From Staphylothermus sp. (GTDB taxonomy: Archaea; Thermoproteota; Thermoprotei_A; Sulfolobales; Desulfurococcaceae), in assembly GCA_021159785.1 (NCBI GenBank), contig JAGHDU010000208.1:1-12287 (forward strand): 12,287 nucleotides of DNA. The letters run 5' to 3'. The position numbers and the translations under genes were made by a program. Below the pieces are notes generated by a model, which searched no databases, had not been told where the DNA came from, and saw only the letters and a list, made by a program, of their open reading frames with translations. Below, in pieces: positions 1-9,109 of this stretch (within the stretch, counting starts at the first letter, position 1; each line of letters opens with the position of its first letter).

Positions 1-63
1 CTATAAAGATATGAATATATTTGGTAAATAATTACTGTTTCATCGAGATGATTTATTGAACGA

Positions 64-90
64 TAGGCTTAAGAGCCCCATTTTTAATCC
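64..90 (+). promoter_or_regulatory. Possible promoter elements in the 161-base rpoH leader
   Basis: Bases 1-161 hold no gene I can support. The region is AT-rich and should carry the promoter of the polymerase operon, but the choice of box is uncertain. Candidates are TTAAG at 69-73, set inside a short inverted repeat (GGCT at 66-69, AGCC at 74-77), and TTTTTAAT at 81-88. ATAAAG at 3-8 is a third, more distant possibility. A box at 66-90 would put the transcript start near 95-115 and leave a leader of about 50-65 bases. This is inferred from archaeal BRE/TATA spacing; no start site is visible directly. Confidence 0.25.
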
Positions 91-161
91 AGTTGATAGG
101 ATAAATGTTCATGCTCTGGAGTGCTATCTGGTAGTATAGATGTTTATGGGTTGGGATAAAT

Positions 162-434
162 ATGCAGAAAAAGAAACCCAATATTTTAGAGCACGAACTT
201 GTTCCTAAACATGAAATACTATCTCCTGAAGAAGCTGCCGAGGTATTGAAGAGATTACGAGTAAGCCCAGCCCAGCTTCCATGGATAACTATAGATGACC
301 CAGTTATTAAGGCAATAGGTGCCAAACCAGGAGACATTATTAGGATTATTAGAAAAAGTCCTACCGCAGGAGAATTTGTTGCTTATAGATATGTTGTAGT
401 AGATACTCTTCAACCAAGAAAGAAGGAGGCCTGA
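162..434 (+). CDS. rpoH: DNA-directed RNA polymerase subunit H (Rpo5)
   Basis: This 90-residue protein is the archaeal counterpart of the C-terminal domain of eukaryotic Rpb5. It forms part of the downstream DNA jaw of RNA polymerase. It lacks the extra N-terminal domain of the eukaryotic protein, as archaeal forms do. Family-typical segments are [15 protein letters not shown] near residues 10-24, a LP.I..DDPV segment near 46-55 and the C-terminal strand region with [14 protein letters not shown] near 65-78. The length is normal. The ATG at 162 is the first plausible start, and only a weak GGGAT-like purine stretch precedes it. It is first in the operon. Its last codons hold the AAGGAGG ribosome site of rpoB, so its translation is likely coupled to that of rpoB. 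Confidence 0.96.
   Translation: MQKKKPNILEHELVPKHEILSPEEAAEVLKRLRVSPAQLPWITIDDPVIKAIGAKPGDIIRIIRKSPTAGEFVAYRYVVVDTLQPRKKEA
423..429 (+). promoter_or_regulatory. Shine-Dalgarno site of rpoB inside the rpoH end
   Basis: AAGGAGG lies 10 bases before the rpoB ATG and within the last codons of rpoH. It is a strong match to the archaeal 16S rRNA tail and supports the rpoB start at 440. Confidence 0.75.
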
Positions 435-439
435 TTACA

Positions 440-3400
440 ATGAGTAATAAACATGCTTTTCCTTCAACAGACGATCTTTGGACTATTATGAAAAGCTTCT
501 TCCTCGAAAAAGGTCTCGTTAGACAGCATTTGGATAGCTATAACCGATTCATAGACTATTTGTTGCCAGAAATAATATCTGATCATAGAGAGATACCTAT
601 AACCGCCAATAAGAAACTAGTTATCAAAAACTTCAGAATCGGCGAAAGACCAGTTATTAGAACCATCGAGGGTTTTGAAAAAGAGGTTACACCACTGGAG
701 TGTAGATTAAGAAACTTCACCTACGCTGTTCCTGTTTACTTAACTGTAACCATACAGGATGAAACTGGTATTTATAGAGAACAAGAAATTAAACTAATGG
801 ATCTACCAGTAATGCTTAAATCAAAAATAGATCCTCTTAGTAAAATGACTCCTGAAGAATTAGTCAAAAAAGGAGAAGATCCTAAGGATCCCGGTGGATA
901 CTTCATAATAAATGGAAGTGAGAAAGTACTTGTTGCTCAAGAAGATCTAGCCAGTAACAATATACTTGTAGATTATGCTAGCGAAGGTTCCTCAGCTACA
1001 CACATAGCAAAAGTAATTAGTGTAGCCAAGGGTAGGAGGAGCCAATTAGTTATTGAGAGAAGAAAAGATGGTATATTCTACGCTAACATGCACGGTCATA
1101 GAATACCAGTAGTTATATTAATGACAGCACTAGGTCTAGCTACTGAGTTTGAGATAACCTACGCCGTCAGCCTTGACCCCGAAGTACAAACACATTTACT
1201 ACCATCAATAATGCAGGCACAAACAATCTTTCCAAAGCTCGAAATACCACCGAATGCAACTGAAGAAGAAAGAAAGAGAATCGAGGAAGAACATAGGAGG
1301 AAAACTATTGAAACAGCACTAGATTATATCGGAGCCAGAATAGCTATAGGAAAACCAAGAGAAGAACGTATCAGAAGAGCAAGAAGAGCTCTCGACGAGT
1401 ATTTATTACCACATATCGGAACAGACCCAAGCCCAACAACAAGGAGGAAAAAAGCATACTTTATAGGACAAATGGTTAACAAACTCATAGAACTTATGCT
1501 TGGAAGGAGAAAACCAGATGATAAGGACCATTATAGAAACAAGAGATTAAAACTAGCAGGAGACCTACTCGCTCAACTCGTAAGACATCATTTAATCACT
1601 TACTTTACAAGAGAAGTTAAAAGCAGCATAGAGAGGAGCTATAGCAAATATGGAAGACCAGACCTCAAACTAGTAATAAAACCAGGTATGTTAACTGATA
1701 GAATACTCCACGCTATGGCTACAGGTAATTGGCCAGGAGGAAAGACTGGAGTAAGCCAATTACTAGACAGAACAAACCTAATGAGCACACTCAGCCATTT
1801 AAGAAGAGTGGTATCCCCACTAGCAAGAACACAGCCCCACTTCGAAGCAAGAGAATTACATCCAACACAATGGGGTAGAATGTGTCCCTTCGAAACACCA
1901 GAAGGAGCAAATATTGGTCTAGTTAAAAACCTAGCATTAATGGCCCATGTCAGTGTAGGTGTACCAGAAGAAGAAGTTGAACCAATACTCTACAAGAAAC
2001 TTGGTGTAAAGAAAATAGATGATATCATCGAAGAAATCAAGAAGAGCATGATGGAAGGAGCTGAAATACCAGACTATACAGCATGGAGTAGAGTATACAT
2101 AAATGGTAGACTAATAGGATATCATCCAGATGGAAAGAAATTAGCTCAAGAAATAAGAAGACTCAGAAGACAAGGCAAGATCAGCACCGAAGTAAATGTA
2201 GCACATATCAAAGACGAGTACCTAAACGAGGTATACATAAACACAGACGCTGGAAGAATAAGAAGACCACTCCTTGTAGTTGAGAACGGCAAATTAAAAC
2301 TCAAATCAGAACACATTAAGAAACTACAAAGCGGTGAATGGAGCTTTGAAGATCTTGTAAAGAGAGGAATAGTAGAATATCTAGATGCTGATGAAGAAGA
2401 GGAAGCATATATAGCATTATCACCCGATCAATTAACGCCAGAACATACACACATGGAGATATGGACGCCTGCAATAATGGGCATTACAGCCTCAATAATT
2501 CCATATGCTGAACACAACCAAAGCCCAAGAAATACATACGAGGCAGCAATGGCTAAACAAAGCCTAGGCCTCTACGCTGCAAACTTTCAGAGAAGAATGG
2601 ATACACGTGGACATCTATTACACTATCCACAAAAACCACTGGTACAAACAAGAGCTATGGAGGTAAACGGTTACAACGAAAGACCAGCTGGACAAAACAT
2701 GGTAGTAGCTGTCATGAGCTTTACTGGATACAACATAGAAGACGCCCTCATAATGAACAAGAGCAGTGTTGACAGAGGACTAGCAAGGAGCACATTCTTC
2801 AGACTATACTCAACAGTGGAGTATAGGTATCCAGGAGGACAAGAAGACAAAATAACAATACCTTCAAGCAACGTACGAGGATATCGTGGACCTAAAGCAT
2901 ATGAAAAACTAGATGAAGACGGAATAGTAGCACCTGAGACCCCTGTGAAGGGAGGAGATGTACTAATAGGAAAAGTAAGTCCACCTAGATTTATGACTAC
3001 ACAGGAATATGCGGTAGGAGCAGGCATTACTAGACAAGATGCTAGTGTGGTAACACGACACGGTGAAAAAGGTGTAGTAGACGTAGTAATGCTTACAACT
3101 GATAATGATGGAAATAGACTCGTAAAAGTCAGAGTAAGAGACCTCAGAATACCAGAGCTCGGAGACAAGTTTGCCTCAAGACATGGACAGAAAGGAGTAA
3201 TAGGCTTACTCGTACCTCAATACAACATGCCATTTACCGAGGAAGGAATAGTCCCAGACCTAATAATAAACCCACACGCTTTCCCCTCAAGAATGACCGT
3301 GGGACAATTAGTTGAAAGCATAGCTGGTAAAGCAGCTGCTCTAGAAGGTAGATTCATAGATGCTACACCATTCCATAAAGAACCCATAGAGAACCTCATG

Positions 3401-3907
3401 ATAATACTCAAAAGGCACGGCTATCCAATGAATGGTATGGAAACAATGTATGATGGCAGAACAGGTGAAATACTACAAGCACCAATATTCATAGGAATAG
3501 TATACTATCAGAAACTACATCACATGGTAGCAGATAAGATCCATGCACGTGCAAGAGGACCTGTTCAGATACTTACAAGACAACCAACAGAAGGACGTGC
3601 AAAAGAAGGAGGACTAAGATTCGGAGAAATGGAGGTAGACTGTCTAGTAGGACATGGCGCATCACTACTTCTCAAAGAACAAATGCTAGACAAAAGCGAT
3701 AGAACAATGATATATGTATGTGAAATCTGTGGACACATAGGATACTATGACAGAATAAGAGGAAAATACATATGTCCAGTCCACAAAGACAAAGGCAAGC
3801 TTAGACCTATAGAAGTATCTTATGCTTTCAAGCTCCTCATACAAGAATTAATGAGTATGTGCATTATGCCGCGCCTAAGACTGGAAGATATTAGAAAAAT
3901 GATCTAG
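440..3907 (+). CDS. rpoB: DNA-directed RNA polymerase subunit B (Rpo2), full length
   Basis: This is the 1155-residue second-largest polymerase subunit, the counterpart of Rpb2 and bacterial beta. With A'/A'' it forms the catalytic cleft and the wall. The N-terminal protrusion and lobe regions come first. Next are DDKDH at 360-364, the fork region before [12 protein letters not shown] (478-489), and NIED at 765-768, whose E767/D768 match the acidic pair that helps hold the second Mg2+. The hybrid-binding motif [12 protein letters not shown] follows at 908-919. The C-terminal clamp ends with a zinc site at C1094, C1097, C1112 and H1115. The last ligand appears to be His instead of Cys. The chain is unsplit, unlike the B'/B'' of many methanogens, and there is no intein. 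The start has a strong upstream AAGGAGG and lies 5 bases after rpoH. The rpoA1 gene follows after 11 bases. Confidence 0.99.
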   Translation: MSNKHAFPSTDDLWTIMKSFFLEKGLVRQHLDSYNRFIDYLLPEIISDHREIPITANKKLVIKNFRIGERPVIRTIEGFEKEVTPLECRLRNFTYAVPVYLTVTIQDETGIYREQEIKLMDLPVMLKSKIDPLSKMTPEELVKKGEDPKDPGGYFIINGSEKVLVAQEDLASNNILVDYASEGSSATHIAKVISVAKGRRSQLVIERRKDGIFYANMHGHRIPVVILMTALGLATEFEITYAVSLDPEVQTHLLPSIMQAQTIFPKLEIPPNATEEERKRIEEEHRRKTIETALDYIGARIAIGKPREERIRRARRALDEYLLPHIGTDPSPTTRRKKAYFIGQMVNKLIELMLGRRKPDDKDHYRNKRLKLAGDLLAQLVRHHLITYFTREVKSSIERSYSKYGRPDLKLVIKPGMLTDRILHAMATGNWPGGKTGVSQLLDRTNLMSTLSHLRRVVSPLARTQPHFEARELHPTQWGRMCPFETPEGANIGLVKNLALMAHVSVGVPEEEVEPILYKKLGVKKIDDIIEEIKKSMMEGAEIPDYTAWSRVYINGRLIGYHPDGKKLAQEIRRLRRQGKISTEVNVAHIKDEYLNEVYINTDAGRIRRPLLVVENGKLKLKSEHIKKLQSGEWSFEDLVKRGIVEYLDADEEEEAYIALSPDQLTPEHTHMEIWTPAIMGITASIIPYAEHNQSPRNTYEAAMAKQSLGLYAANFQRRMDTRGHLLHYPQKPLVQTRAMEVNGYNERPAGQNMVVAVMSFTGYNIEDALIMNKSSVDRGLARSTFFRLYSTVEYRYPGGQEDKITIPSSNVRGYRGPKAYEKLDEDGIVAPETPVKGGDVLIGKVSPPRFMTTQEYAVGAGITRQDASVVTRHGEKGVVDVVMLTTDNDGNRLVKVRVRDLRIPELGDKFASRHGQKGVIGLLVPQYNMPFTEEGIVPDLIINPHAFPSRMTVGQLVESIAGKAAALEGRFIDATPFHKEPIENLMIILKRHGYPMNGMETMYDGRTGEILQAPIFIGIVYYQKLHHMVADKIHARARGPVQILTRQPTEGRAKEGGLRFGEMEVDCLVGHGASLLLKEQMLDKSDRTMIYVCEICGHIGYYDRIRGKYICPVHKDKGKLRPIEVSYAFKLLIQELMSMCIMPRLRLEDIRKMI

Positions 3908-3918
3908 GGTGCTCACCC
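3907..3918 (+). promoter_or_regulatory. rpoA1 ribosome site within a small inverted repeat
   Basis: The 11 bases between the rpoB stop and the rpoA1 ATG, plus the final G of the TAG stop, read GGGTG-CT-CACCC. The GGTG part can pair with the CACC of the 16S rRNA 3' end. The same bases can pair with the CACCC directly before the start codon. A 4-bp GC-rich stem with a 4-base loop is possible. The pairing is seen in the sequence; any effect on translation is inference. Confidence 0.45.
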
Positions 3919-6576
3919 ATGGCACGTCCACCCACACGTATTTCAAGCATTAAATTCGGCATTTTATCCCCAGAAGAAATCAGAAAAATGAGTGTTACAG
4001 CAATCATTACAAGCGACGTATACGACAACGACGGAGCCCCCATAGATGGAGGTGTAATGGACCGTAGACTAGGAGCAATAGAGCCGAGAGAAGTCTGTCC
4101 TGTATGTGGAAATACACGTGAAAGCTGCCCGGGACACTTCGGACACATAGAATTAGCTAGACCAGTCATTCATGTAAGTTTTGCTAAACACATACACATG
4201 TACTTGAAAGCTACTTGTAGAGTATGTGGAAGAATTAAGATAAGTGAAGTCGAAAGAGAAAAATACATTGAACTTATGAAAGGACTAGAAGATCTAGGTC
4301 TAGACTATCTCAAAAGAAGACTCCATGAATACATAAGAAGAAAAGCAGCAGCCGCCCAAAAATGTCCTCATTGTGGAGCAAAACAATACAAAATAAGACT
4401 CGAAAAACCACATAGCTTCTACGAAGACCGTGGAGAAGAGGGATACGTTAAACTCAATCCAATAGAAGTACGTGCACGTTTAGAGAAAATACCAGGTGAA
4501 GATGTCAGACTACTAGGAGGAGACCCCGTAGACGCTAGACCTGAATGGATGGTACTAACAGTACTACCAGTTCCACCAAGATCCGTAAGACCATCAATCC
4601 TCCTAGAAACAGGAATTAGAAGCGAAGACGACTTAACACACAAACTAGTAGACATAATCAGAGTTAACAATAGACTACGCGAACACATAGAATCAGGTGC
4701 ACCAAACGCTATAATAGAGGATGAATGGGAACTCTTACAATACCATGTAACAACATACTTTGACAACGAAGCACCCGGAATTCCCGTTGCTCGCCACAGA
4801 AGTGGAAAAGTATTAAAAGGAATAGCCCAAAGGCTCAAAGGAAAAGAAGGAAGATTTAGAGGAAACCTACGAGGTAAAAGAGTAGACTTCTCAGCTAGAA
4901 CAGTAATAAGCCCAGACCCCAACTTGAGCATTAACGAGGTCGGAGTACCTGAAATGATAGCAAAGATCCTTACTGTTCCAGAAAGAGTTACCCGATGGAA
5001 CATCGAAGAAATGAGAAAACTAGTATTAAATGGACCAGATAAATGGCCTGGAGCAAATTATGTAATAAAACCAGATGGCAGAAGAATAAGCTTGAAATAC
5101 GTTGATAGAAAAGCTCTTGCTGAAACACTTGCACCAGGCTTCATAGTAGAAAGACACCTACGAGACGGCGACATAGTATTATTCAACAGACAACCATCAC
5201 TTCACCGAATATCAATAATGGCACACGTAGTAAGAGTTCTACCCTATAAAACATTCAGATTAAACCTACTCGTATGTCCACCATATAACGCAGACTTTGA
5301 CGGAGATGAAATGAACCTTCACGTACCACAAAGCGAAGAAGCAAGAGCAGAAGCAAGACTACTAATGCTTGTCGAAAAACACATCCTCACACCACGCTAT
5401 GGAGGACCGATCATCGGCGGCCTACAAGACTACATAAGCGGAGCATTCCTCCTAACAAACAAATCAACACTTCTAACTAGAGAGGACGTAATCGAATTAT
5501 TAGGAGTAGCAGGCTACCGTGGAGAACTCCCAGAACCAGCTATCCTAAAACCAGGACCATACTGGACAGGAAAACAATTAATAAGCTTATTCTTACCAAA
5601 AGACTTCAACTATAAGAGACCAGCAAAAATTGCTGGAGCAACAGCTCTAAGATGTATCGATGAAGATTGTCCACATGACAGTATAGTCATAGTCAAGAAT
5701 GGAGTATTCTTGGAAGGAGTGCTTGACAAAGCAAGTATTGGTAGAGAAGAACCCGAGAGCCTCATTCACTGGCTCGTAAAAGAATACGGAGAAGACATTG
5801 CAAGATTATTCATGGATTACGTATATAGAATGTTCCTCAGATTCGCAGAGAAATATGGCTTCACAATGGGATACACTCACTTACTCCTACCACCAGAAGC
5901 TAAGAAGAGAATACTAGAGATCATAGAAGAGAAAAAGAAAGAAGTATACGACCTAATAGAAAAGTACTATCGTGGAGAACTAGAACCCAGGCCAGGAAGA
6001 ACAGTTGAAGAAACACTCGAAGACGAAATAATCGATCTCTTATCCAAGAGACTTCTTGACGATGTAGCAGATGCTATAACACCATACTTCACACTAACAA
6101 ACCCAGTTATAATAATGGCTAGATCAGGAGCTAGAGGAAACCCAGTCAACCTTACCCAGATGGCGGCCCTACTTGGACAACAAACTATACGTGGCAGAAG
6201 ACTAACAAGGGGATATCTACACAGAACACTGCCTCACTTTAAACCTAAGGATCTAGGACCAGAGGCAAGAGGTTTCGTAGCCCATGGATTCGTAGATGGA
6301 CTAACACCAATAGAATTATTCTTCCACGCAGCAGCTGGTAGAGAGGGACTAACAGACACAGCTGTAAGAACAAGCCAAAGCGGATACATGCAGAGAAGAT
6401 TAATAAACGCACTTCAAGATCTGAAGGTAGAATACGATGGCACAGTTCGTCTACCAACAGGCGAGATCATACAATTCTTATACGGAGAAGATGGTGTTAA
6501 CCCCATGATGAGTGACCACGGAAAAGCCGTGAAAGTCGAAAGAGTTATTGAAAAAATAATAGGGTGGAGAATATGA
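3919..6576 (+). CDS. rpoA1: DNA-directed RNA polymerase subunit A' (Rpo1N)
   Basis: This 885-residue protein is the N-terminal two-thirds of the largest subunit, corresponding to Rpb1/beta' up to the region past the bridge helix. The clamp has two zinc sites: C60, C63, C70, H73 and C100, C103, C149, C152. The catalytic loop NADFDGDEM is at 457-465, with Mg2+-binding Asp at 459, 461 and 463. Upstream of it are [17 protein letters not shown] near 318-334 and [14 protein letters not shown] near 423-436. The bridge helix begins near 795 and runs through REGLTDTA (808-815) and QSGYMQRRL (820-828). The chain ends soon after GEDGVNP, the normal archaeal split point. The trigger loop is in the next gene. 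The stop overlaps the rpoA2 ATG as ATGA. No intein is present. Confidence 0.99.
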   Translation: MARPPTRISSIKFGILSPEEIRKMSVTAIITSDVYDNDGAPIDGGVMDRRLGAIEPREVCPVCGNTRESCPGHFGHIELARPVIHVSFAKHIHMYLKATCRVCGRIKISEVEREKYIELMKGLEDLGLDYLKRRLHEYIRRKAAAAQKCPHCGAKQYKIRLEKPHSFYEDRGEEGYVKLNPIEVRARLEKIPGEDVRLLGGDPVDARPEWMVLTVLPVPPRSVRPSILLETGIRSEDDLTHKLVDIIRVNNRLREHIESGAPNAIIEDEWELLQYHVTTYFDNEAPGIPVARHRSGKVLKGIAQRLKGKEGRFRGNLRGKRVDFSARTVISPDPNLSINEVGVPEMIAKILTVPERVTRWNIEEMRKLVLNGPDKWPGANYVIKPDGRRISLKYVDRKALAETLAPGFIVERHLRDGDIVLFNRQPSLHRISIMAHVVRVLPYKTFRLNLLVCPPYNADFDGDEMNLHVPQSEEARAEARLLMLVEKHILTPRYGGPIIGGLQDYISGAFLLTNKSTLLTREDVIELLGVAGYRGELPEPAILKPGPYWTGKQLISLFLPKDFNYKRPAKIAGATALRCIDEDCPHDSIVIVKNGVFLEGVLDKASIGREEPESLIHWLVKEYGEDIARLFMDYVYRMFLRFAEKYGFTMGYTHLLLPPEAKKRILEIIEEKKKEVYDLIEKYYRGELEPRPGRTVEETLEDEIIDLLSKRLLDDVADAITPYFTLTNPVIIMARSGARGNPVNLTQMAALLGQQTIRGRRLTRGYLHRTLPHFKPKDLGPEARGFVAHGFVDGLTPIELFFHAAAGREGLTDTAVRTSQSGYMQRRLINALQDLKVEYDGTVRLPTGEIIQFLYGEDGVNPMMSDHGKAVKVERVIEKIIGWRI

Positions 6577-7814
6577 GCAAAAAGAAGATACGCTCAATAA
6601 AACAAATCGATAGCATCCTAGAAGAAAAGCTTAGAGGAAAAGTAAGTACCCTAGTATACAACGAGACACGCGAGAAAGTAATCGAGAAATACAAGGAGAC
6701 GGGACTAACAGTAGAAGAACTAGAAAAAATTATCGAAGAAACAATCATTAGATATGAAAAAAGCATGGTTGAACCCGGTGAAGCTGTCGGCACAGTAGCC
6801 GCACAAAGCATAGGAGAACCATCTACTCAGATGACCCTACGTACATTCCACTATGCTGGTGTCCGCGAATTCAACGTAACACTAGGTCTACCAAGACTAA
6901 TAGAAATAGTAGATGCCAGAAAGAAACCAGGAACACCGATCATGGAGATACCCCTCACAGAAGAATACAAGTACTCTGAAGAAAAAGCAAAAGAAGTAGC
7001 TAGAAAAATAGAAAGCACAACAGTAGAGAATGTATCCAAAGAAATAAACGTAGACCCCTACGAGGGAGCATTGATAATCCTAGATCCTGAAATGCTTAGT
7101 GATAAAGGAGTAAAAGTAGAAGATGTTGTAAATGTTTTAGAAAAACTACGATTAGGAAAAGTTTACGTTGACCCCGAAGACCCATATACAATTCACATCG
7201 AGCTAAGACCTGAAAAAGTAGATTACACAAAAATCGAGAAAATTAGAACAAAAATAGCAAACGCAAAAATCAAAGGAATCAGAGGGATAACAAAGGTAAT
7301 TATACAGAAACGAGGAGATGAATACGTATTAGTTGCCGAAGGAAGCAACTTAGCAGAAGTAATGAAAGTACCAGGAGTAGATTATAGGAGGATTTATACA
7401 AACAATATAGCCGAAATAGAAGCAATTCTAGGTATAGAAGCGGCAAGGGCAGCCATTATTAGAGAGATAAAAGAAGTTCTAGAAGACCAGGGTCTCGACG
7501 TTGATATTAGACACACAATGTTACTAGCCGACATAATGACCTGGACTGGTAGAATAAGGCAAGTAGGAAGAATGGGTATTGCTGGTGAAAAACCAAGCGT
7601 TCTAGCAAGAGCAACATTCGAAATGACAGTACAGAAACTAGTAGAAGCTGCAACAGAAGGAGCTTTAGATCCATTATTGGGTGTAACAGAAAACGTTATA
7701 ATCGGGCAACAAGTTCCACTTGGAACAGGGATTGTAGAAATATATATGAGTCCTTATACACCTAAAGAGGAAGAGGAAGAAGACATTGAAGCAGTCATCG
7801 AGAAAAGCAGGTGA
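6573..7814 (+). CDS. rpoA2: DNA-directed RNA polymerase subunit A'' (Rpo1C)
   Basis: This 413-residue protein is the C-terminal third of the largest subunit. It supplies the trigger loop, part of the jaw and the C-terminal clamp elements. The trigger-loop block [18 protein letters not shown] starts at 66. It continues to L89 and H93, the residues that contact the incoming nucleotide in Rpb1. [13 protein letters not shown] near 105-117 follows, and the conserved [18 protein letters not shown] segment lies near the C-terminus. The tail is acidic (KEEEEEDIE). I chose the ATG at 6573 because it overlaps the rpoA1 stop as ATGA and GGTGGAG lies just before it. An in-frame GTG at 6564 would add only MEN. 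Together with A' it rebuilds the complete Rpb1-type subunit in trans. Confidence 0.97.
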   Translation: MSKKKIRSIKQIDSILEEKLRGKVSTLVYNETREKVIEKYKETGLTVEELEKIIEETIIRYEKSMVEPGEAVGTVAAQSIGEPSTQMTLRTFHYAGVREFNVTLGLPRLIEIVDARKKPGTPIMEIPLTEEYKYSEEKAKEVARKIESTTVENVSKEINVDPYEGALIILDPEMLSDKGVKVEDVVNVLEKLRLGKVYVDPEDPYTIHIELRPEKVDYTKIEKIRTKIANAKIKGIRGITKVIIQKRGDEYVLVAEGSNLAEVMKVPGVDYRRIYTNNIAEIEAILGIEAARAAIIREIKEVLEDQGLDVDIRHTMLLADIMTWTGRIRQVGRMGIAGEKPSVLARATFEMTVQKLVEAATEGALDPLLGVTENVIIGQQVPLGTGIVEIYMSPYTPKEEEEEDIEAVIEKSR

Positions 7815-7815
7815 T
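7809..7815 (+). promoter_or_regulatory. Shine-Dalgarno site of rpl30e spanning the rpoA2 stop
   Basis: AGGTGAT matches the archaeal 16S tail complement and contains the rpoA2 TGA stop itself. It lies 5 bases before the rpl30e ATG, so terminating ribosomes sit on the next gene's initiation site. Confidence 0.65.
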
Positions 7816-7820
7816 AAAAA

Positions 7821-8144
7821 ATGGTCTCAACAATAGACTTCGTACGTGCTTTACAAATGGCTATAAAAACAGGAGAAGTTGTATTAGGAAGCAAGAAAAC
7901 CCTAAAACTAGTATTACATGGAAAAGCCAAATTAGTAGTGGTAGCAGCAAATGCACCACCAGAACTAAAAAGGGATATAGAGTATTACGCAAAACTCTCA
8001 AACATCCCAGTATATAAGTTTCCTGGAACAAATATAGAATTAGGAACCCTCGCTGGAAAACCATTTAGTGTAGCCGCAATGGCCATAGTAGAACCCGGTC
8101 AATCAAATATTTTAGACATAGTCACGGAGGAGGAGAGTAAGTGA
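7821..8144 (+). CDS. rpl30e: Large ribosomal subunit protein L30e
   Basis: This 107-residue RNA-binding protein of the L7Ae/L30e fold is part of the archaeal 50S subunit. Family hallmarks are the N-terminal helix IDFVRALQMAIKTGEVVLG (5-23), the strand KLVVVAANAPP (37-47) and the segment IPVYKFPGTNIELGTLAGKP (62-81), with FSVAAMAIV after it. Length and spacing of these blocks are normal. L7Ae and other family members bind kink-turn RNAs, but the gene position, directly after rpoA2 and before nusA, is the usual one for L30e in archaea. The ATG has AGGTGAT 5 bases upstream. Its end overlaps the nusA start (GTGA), so the two are probably translationally coupled. Confidence 0.95.
   Translation: MVSTIDFVRALQMAIKTGEVVLGSKKTLKLVLHGKAKLVVVAANAPPELKRDIEYYAKLSNIPVYKFPGTNIELGTLAGKPFSVAAMAIVEPGQSNILDIVTEEESK
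8126..8135 (+). promoter_or_regulatory. Shine-Dalgarno site selecting the GTG start of nusA
   Basis: GGAGGAGGAG lies 5 bases before the GTG at 8141, inside the last codons of rpl30e. It supports the non-ATG start. The first in-frame ATG comes only at codon 19, after residues that belong to the first domain. Confidence 0.7.
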
Positions 8145-8590
8145 GCAAGAGAAATGAGCGTTCAATAAAAATAACACCAGAAGAATTCAGATACATGGCA
8201 TTACTACATGAACTAACAGGAGTACATGTAAGAGACTGCATAGTCGACGAAGAAAATGATAGAATTATTTTCTTAGTAAATCCTGATGAAGTTGGAAGAG
8301 CAGTAGGACCACGAGGATTATACGTACAAAAACTAAGGAAAATTCTAGGAAAGAACATAGAAATAGTAGGCTATAGCGACAACCTAGAAGACCAAGTAAA
8401 ATATGCATTAACCCCCGCAAGAGTTAGAGAAGTAAAAGTAGCAAACAGACCAGGAGGTAAAAAAGTCGTATACGTAAGCGTTGAGCCAAGCGATAAAGGA
8501 ATAGCCATTGGTAAAGGAGGTAAAAACGTTTCAAGAGCCAAACTAATACTCAAAAGGTACTTTGATATAGACGCTGTAATAATTGCTTAA
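8141..8590 (+). CDS. nusA: NusA-like KH-domain transcription factor
   Basis: This 149-residue archaeal NusA-like protein is made only of two KH domains. It lacks the polymerase-binding N-terminal domain and the S1 domain of bacterial NusA. The first KH domain carries GPRG at 56-59 within VGRAVGPRGLYVQKL. The second has GKGG at 124-127 within GIAIGKGGKNVSRAKLIL. These loops are the expected nucleic-acid contacts. In bacteria NusA acts in pausing, termination and antitermination. The archaeal role is less well known; RNA binding during transcription is inferred from the KH motifs and from the operon position. The start is GTG and overlaps the rpl30e stop. An F/Y/L-rich segment near 17-25 precedes the first KH domain. 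It is the last gene of the tightly packed block. Confidence 0.94.
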   Translation: MSKRNERSIKITPEEFRYMALLHELTGVHVRDCIVDEENDRIIFLVNPDEVGRAVGPRGLYVQKLRKILGKNIEIVGYSDNLEDQVKYALTPARVREVKVANRPGGKKVVYVSVEPSDKGIAIGKGGKNVSRAKLILKRYFDIDAVIIA

Positions 8591-8600
8591 ATACTAGGTA

Positions 8601-8613
8601 AATTTTTAAAGAG
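8601..8613 (+). promoter_or_regulatory. T-run and TATA-like element between nusA and rps12
   Basis: The 76-base gap between nusA and rps12 contains AATTTTTAAAGAG. TTTTTAAA at 8603-8610 resembles an archaeal TATA box and would place a transcript start near 8630-8636, leaving a leader of about 30 bases for rps12. The five T residues could also slow or end transcripts coming from nusA. Which role holds cannot be told from the sequence. Confidence 0.4.
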
Positions 8614-8665
8614 GAGAAAGAAATTCGATTAGTAGACTTAGGGATATAGGAAACGGGATGATAAA

Positions 8666-9109
8666 ATGGCTGGTAAAAAAGCACCCAATGGATTATTCGC
8701 AGCTAGAAAGCTAAGGAAGAAGAGATTAAAGTTTAGATGGAGCCAAAGAGAATTCAAGATAAAAATGCTGGGATTAAAGAGAAAACATGATCCATTAGAA
8801 GGAGCACCTATGGCTAGAGGAATAGTCCTAGAAAAAGTCGGTGTAGAAGCAAGACAGCCTAACTCAGCTGTAAGAAAATGTGTAAGAGTACAGCTGGCCA
8901 AAAACGGTAAAGTAGTCACAGCTTTCGTACCCTTCGACGGTGGAATAAACTACATAGATGAACACGATGAAGTAATTATTGAAGGTATAGGAGGACCCAG
9001 AGGAAGATCAATGGGTGATATCCCAGGCGTTAGATACAAAGTAATAATGGTTAACGGAGTTTCTCTAAAAGCACTATATCTAGGAAAGAAACAGAAACCC
9101 ATTAGATAA
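8666..9109 (+). CDS. rps12: Small ribosomal subunit protein S12
   Basis: This 147-residue protein is the archaeal/eukaryal-type S12 (eukaryotic uS12). It sits at the decoding centre of the 30S subunit and affects accuracy. A basic N-terminal extension rich in Lys and Arg (residues 4-40) threads into rRNA. The family signature QPNSAVRK is at 64-71 and the second conserved loop [18 protein letters not shown] at 109-126. Length is typical for archaea. The ATG at 8666 follows a weak GGGATGAT ribosome site (8655-8662). It may have its own promoter in the preceding gap. Its final bases overlap by 8 with the end of the convergent DUF151 gene, so there is no downstream intergenic space. Confidence 0.97.
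   Translation: MAGKKAPNGLFAARKLRKKRLKFRWSQREFKIKMLGLKRKHDPLEGAPMARGIVLEKVGVEARQPNSAVRKCVRVQLAKNGKVVTAFVPFDGGINYIDEHDEVIIEGIGGPRGRSMGDIPGVRYKVIMVNGVSLKALYLGKKQKPIR

Noticed and set aside
1..161. End of an upstream gene or a small leader peptide
   Set aside because: Frames are short and closed by stops (for example TAA at 29-31); too little sequence to support a gene.
2671..3168. Minus-strand open frame of 165 codons within rpoB
   Set aside because: Low-complexity Ser/Thr/Leu-rich translation antisense to the most conserved rpoB motifs; a shadow of purine-rich coding DNA.
4419..5003. Minus-strand open frame of 194 codons within rpoA1
   Set aside because: Antisense to conserved A' sequence, no recognisable domain and no ribosome site; treated as a shadow.
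3919..7814. Intein or foreign insertion in the polymerase genes
   Set aside because: All motifs follow one another at normal spacing, and the A'/A'' break is the normal archaeal split, not a disruption.
7811..8017. Plus-strand 68-codon frame overlapping rpl30e
   Set aside because: Out-of-frame reading of L30e codons; the L30e frame matches a known family over its whole length.
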